Part shown: piece by piece, positions 5,791 to 6,631 of the stretch | How the letters are laid out: every line of letters begins with the position of its first letter | Position numbering within the stretch: position 1 is the stretch's first letter | From: Caulobacter sp. | GTDB lineage: Bacteria > Pseudomonadota > Alphaproteobacteria > Caulobacterales > Caulobacteraceae | Direction of reading: 5' to 3' | NCBI GenBank assembly: GCA_028291125.1 | Contig: JAQGIN010000124.1 | Span: forward strand, 1 to 6,631 | DNA: 6,631 bases | Program-made: the position numbers and the translations under genes | Notes under the pieces: model-generated | What the model was told of the DNA's origin: nothing | The model's database searches: none | What the model saw: only the letters and a program-made list of their open reading frames with translations

Positions 5791-6631
5791 ATGGCGGTGG
5801 TCTCATTCCGTTTCTCGAAAAGAGTCGCCGTGAGCTTCATCGTCTCCCTGGCCGCCGCCGCGGCCCTGCAAGCGGCCAGCGCCGCCCCTCAAGTCACCGT
5901 GCATCGCCACGAGAGCCTGGCCCTGGCCCCCGCCGCCGACCGCTTCGCCGCGGTGGAGTCCGACGAGCTGGTCGGCTCCACGGCCGAGGCCCATGGCGTG
6001 GTCACCGTCCGTTCGGCCCAGGGCGCGGTGATCGGCCGCTTCGATCCCTGTCCGGCCTGCCGTTACGCCGGCTCGGCCTGGTCGCCGGACGGCAAGGCCC
6101 TGGCCTTCGTCGCCGCCGACGCCAAGGCCGGAACCGCCACCCTGTTCGTGATCGAGGGCGACAAGACCCGGCCGGTGACGGTGGTCCAGGGCGTGGCCGG
6201 CACGCCGCGCTGGTCGCCCGACGGCCAATCCATCGCCCTGCTGGCCACGGTCGGGGCGCGCAAGGAGTCCGGCGCCACCCAGGCGGGGGCCCGCCAGGTC
6301 GGCGAGATCGGCGTGGCCGCGGCCATCGACGAGCAGCGCATCGCCGTGGTCCCACTGGCCGGCGGCCCGCTGTCCTTCGTCTCGCCCGACGACACCTATG
6401 TCTATGAATACGCCTGGCGGCCGGACGGCCGAGGCTTCGTCGGCACGGCGGCCAAGGGCGACGGCGACAACAACTGGTGGGTGGCCAGTCTGCAGGCCTT
6501 CGATCGCGACGGCGGCGCCCGGATCATCGCCGCCCCGAAGATGCAGCTCAACGCCCCGCGGGTGTCGCCCGACGGGACGCGCGTGGCCTTCATCGGGGGC
6601 TTGATGAGCGACTTCGGCGCGGTCGGCGGCG
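5791..6631 (+). CDS. S9-family peptidase-like protein, N-terminal beta-propeller part (truncated by window end)
   Basis: An open frame from ATG 5791 runs past the window edge, giving 280 residues without a stop. Residues 1-31 form a signal peptide: FRFSKR n-region, Ala-rich core and ASA cleavage site. Beta-propeller (TolB/WD40-like) blades follow, each marked by SPDG or a variant: 98-101, 142-145, 210-213 (RPDG) and 259-262. The segment LMSDFGAVGG at the edge resembles the propeller of S9 acylaminoacyl/dipeptidyl peptidases. Such proteins are usually about 650-700 residues, so the catalytic alpha/beta-hydrolase domain, with its Ser, Asp and His, would lie beyond the window and is not seen. 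A CPAC motif at 87-90 sits just before the first SPDG. The GTG at 5830 has a slightly better upstream purine run (AAAAGAG), but starting there would remove the basic n-region, so ATG 5791 is preferred. A free-standing TolB-like propeller protein is the alternative. Confidence 0.72.
   Translation, partial: MAVVSFRFSKRVAVSFIVSLAAAAALQAASAAPQVTVHRHESLALAPAADRFAAVESDELVGSTAEAHGVVTVRSAQGAVIGRFDPCPACRYAGSAWSPDGKALAFVAADAKAGTATLFVIEGDKTRPVTVVQGVAGTPRWSPDGQSIALLATVGARKESGATQAGARQVGEIGVAAAIDEQRIAVVPLAGGPLSFVSPDDTYVYEYAWRPDGRGFVGTAAKGDGDNNWWVASLQAFDRDGGARIIAAPKMQLNAPRVSPDGTRVAFIGGLMSDFGAVGG

Noticed and set aside
5830..5832. GTG as the start of the peptidase-like gene
   Set aside because: It has a modest purine run upstream, but it would drop the FRFSKR segment and leave a signal peptide with no positive charge. 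ATG 5791 gives a normal one.
5803..6395. Minus-strand open frames opposite the peptidase-like gene
   Set aside because: The plus-strand frame has a signal peptide and repeated SPDG blades, and remains open to the window end. The antisense frames are compositionally biased and mutually overlapping.

Overview
The window looks like chromosomal DNA from a GC-rich alphaproteobacterium, most likely a Caulobacter-type member of the Caulobacterales. This rests on strong G/C at third codon positions, on a very large TonB-dependent receptor without a SusD partner, and on a secreted S9-type peptidase. No mobile element, RNA gene, CRISPR array or other sign of recent transfer is visible.

Layout. Positions 1-2381 hold two genes on the minus strand, read right to left: a Tat-exported GH28 polygalacturonase-type hydrolase (2381 to 963), then a Sec-exported SGNH esterase of the rhamnogalacturonan acetylesterase (CE12) type (861 to 1). 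The 101-base gap between them has no intrinsic terminator, so they are probably co-transcribed. Positions 2382-2572 are a divergent control region. It has a plausible plus-strand promoter (TTGCAT, 17 bases, TATAAC), two identical 14-bp operator-like repeats exactly 22 bp apart, other small palindromes and a strong Shine-Dalgarno. Positions 2573-5635 encode a 1020-residue TonB-dependent receptor, closed by a clear intrinsic terminator (5658-5687). After a short spacer with further hairpins, a plus-strand gene starts at 5791 and runs off the end. It has a signal peptide and the N-terminal beta-propeller of an S9-family (acylaminoacyl/dipeptidyl peptidase-like) protein.

How it fits together. The first three genes form a compact pectin-utilisation locus. 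The esterase would remove acetyl groups that block pectin backbones, the GH28 enzyme would cut galacturonic-acid linkages, and the receptor would import the oligosaccharides across the outer membrane using TonB energy. The tandem operator repeats resemble 14-bp LacI-family sites and suggest sugar-acid-responsive repression. The regulator, inner-membrane transporter and galacturonate catabolic genes are not in the window. The peptidase-like gene lies beyond a terminator and is probably independent.

No wholly new system was found. The most interesting signal is the architecture of the divergent control region.
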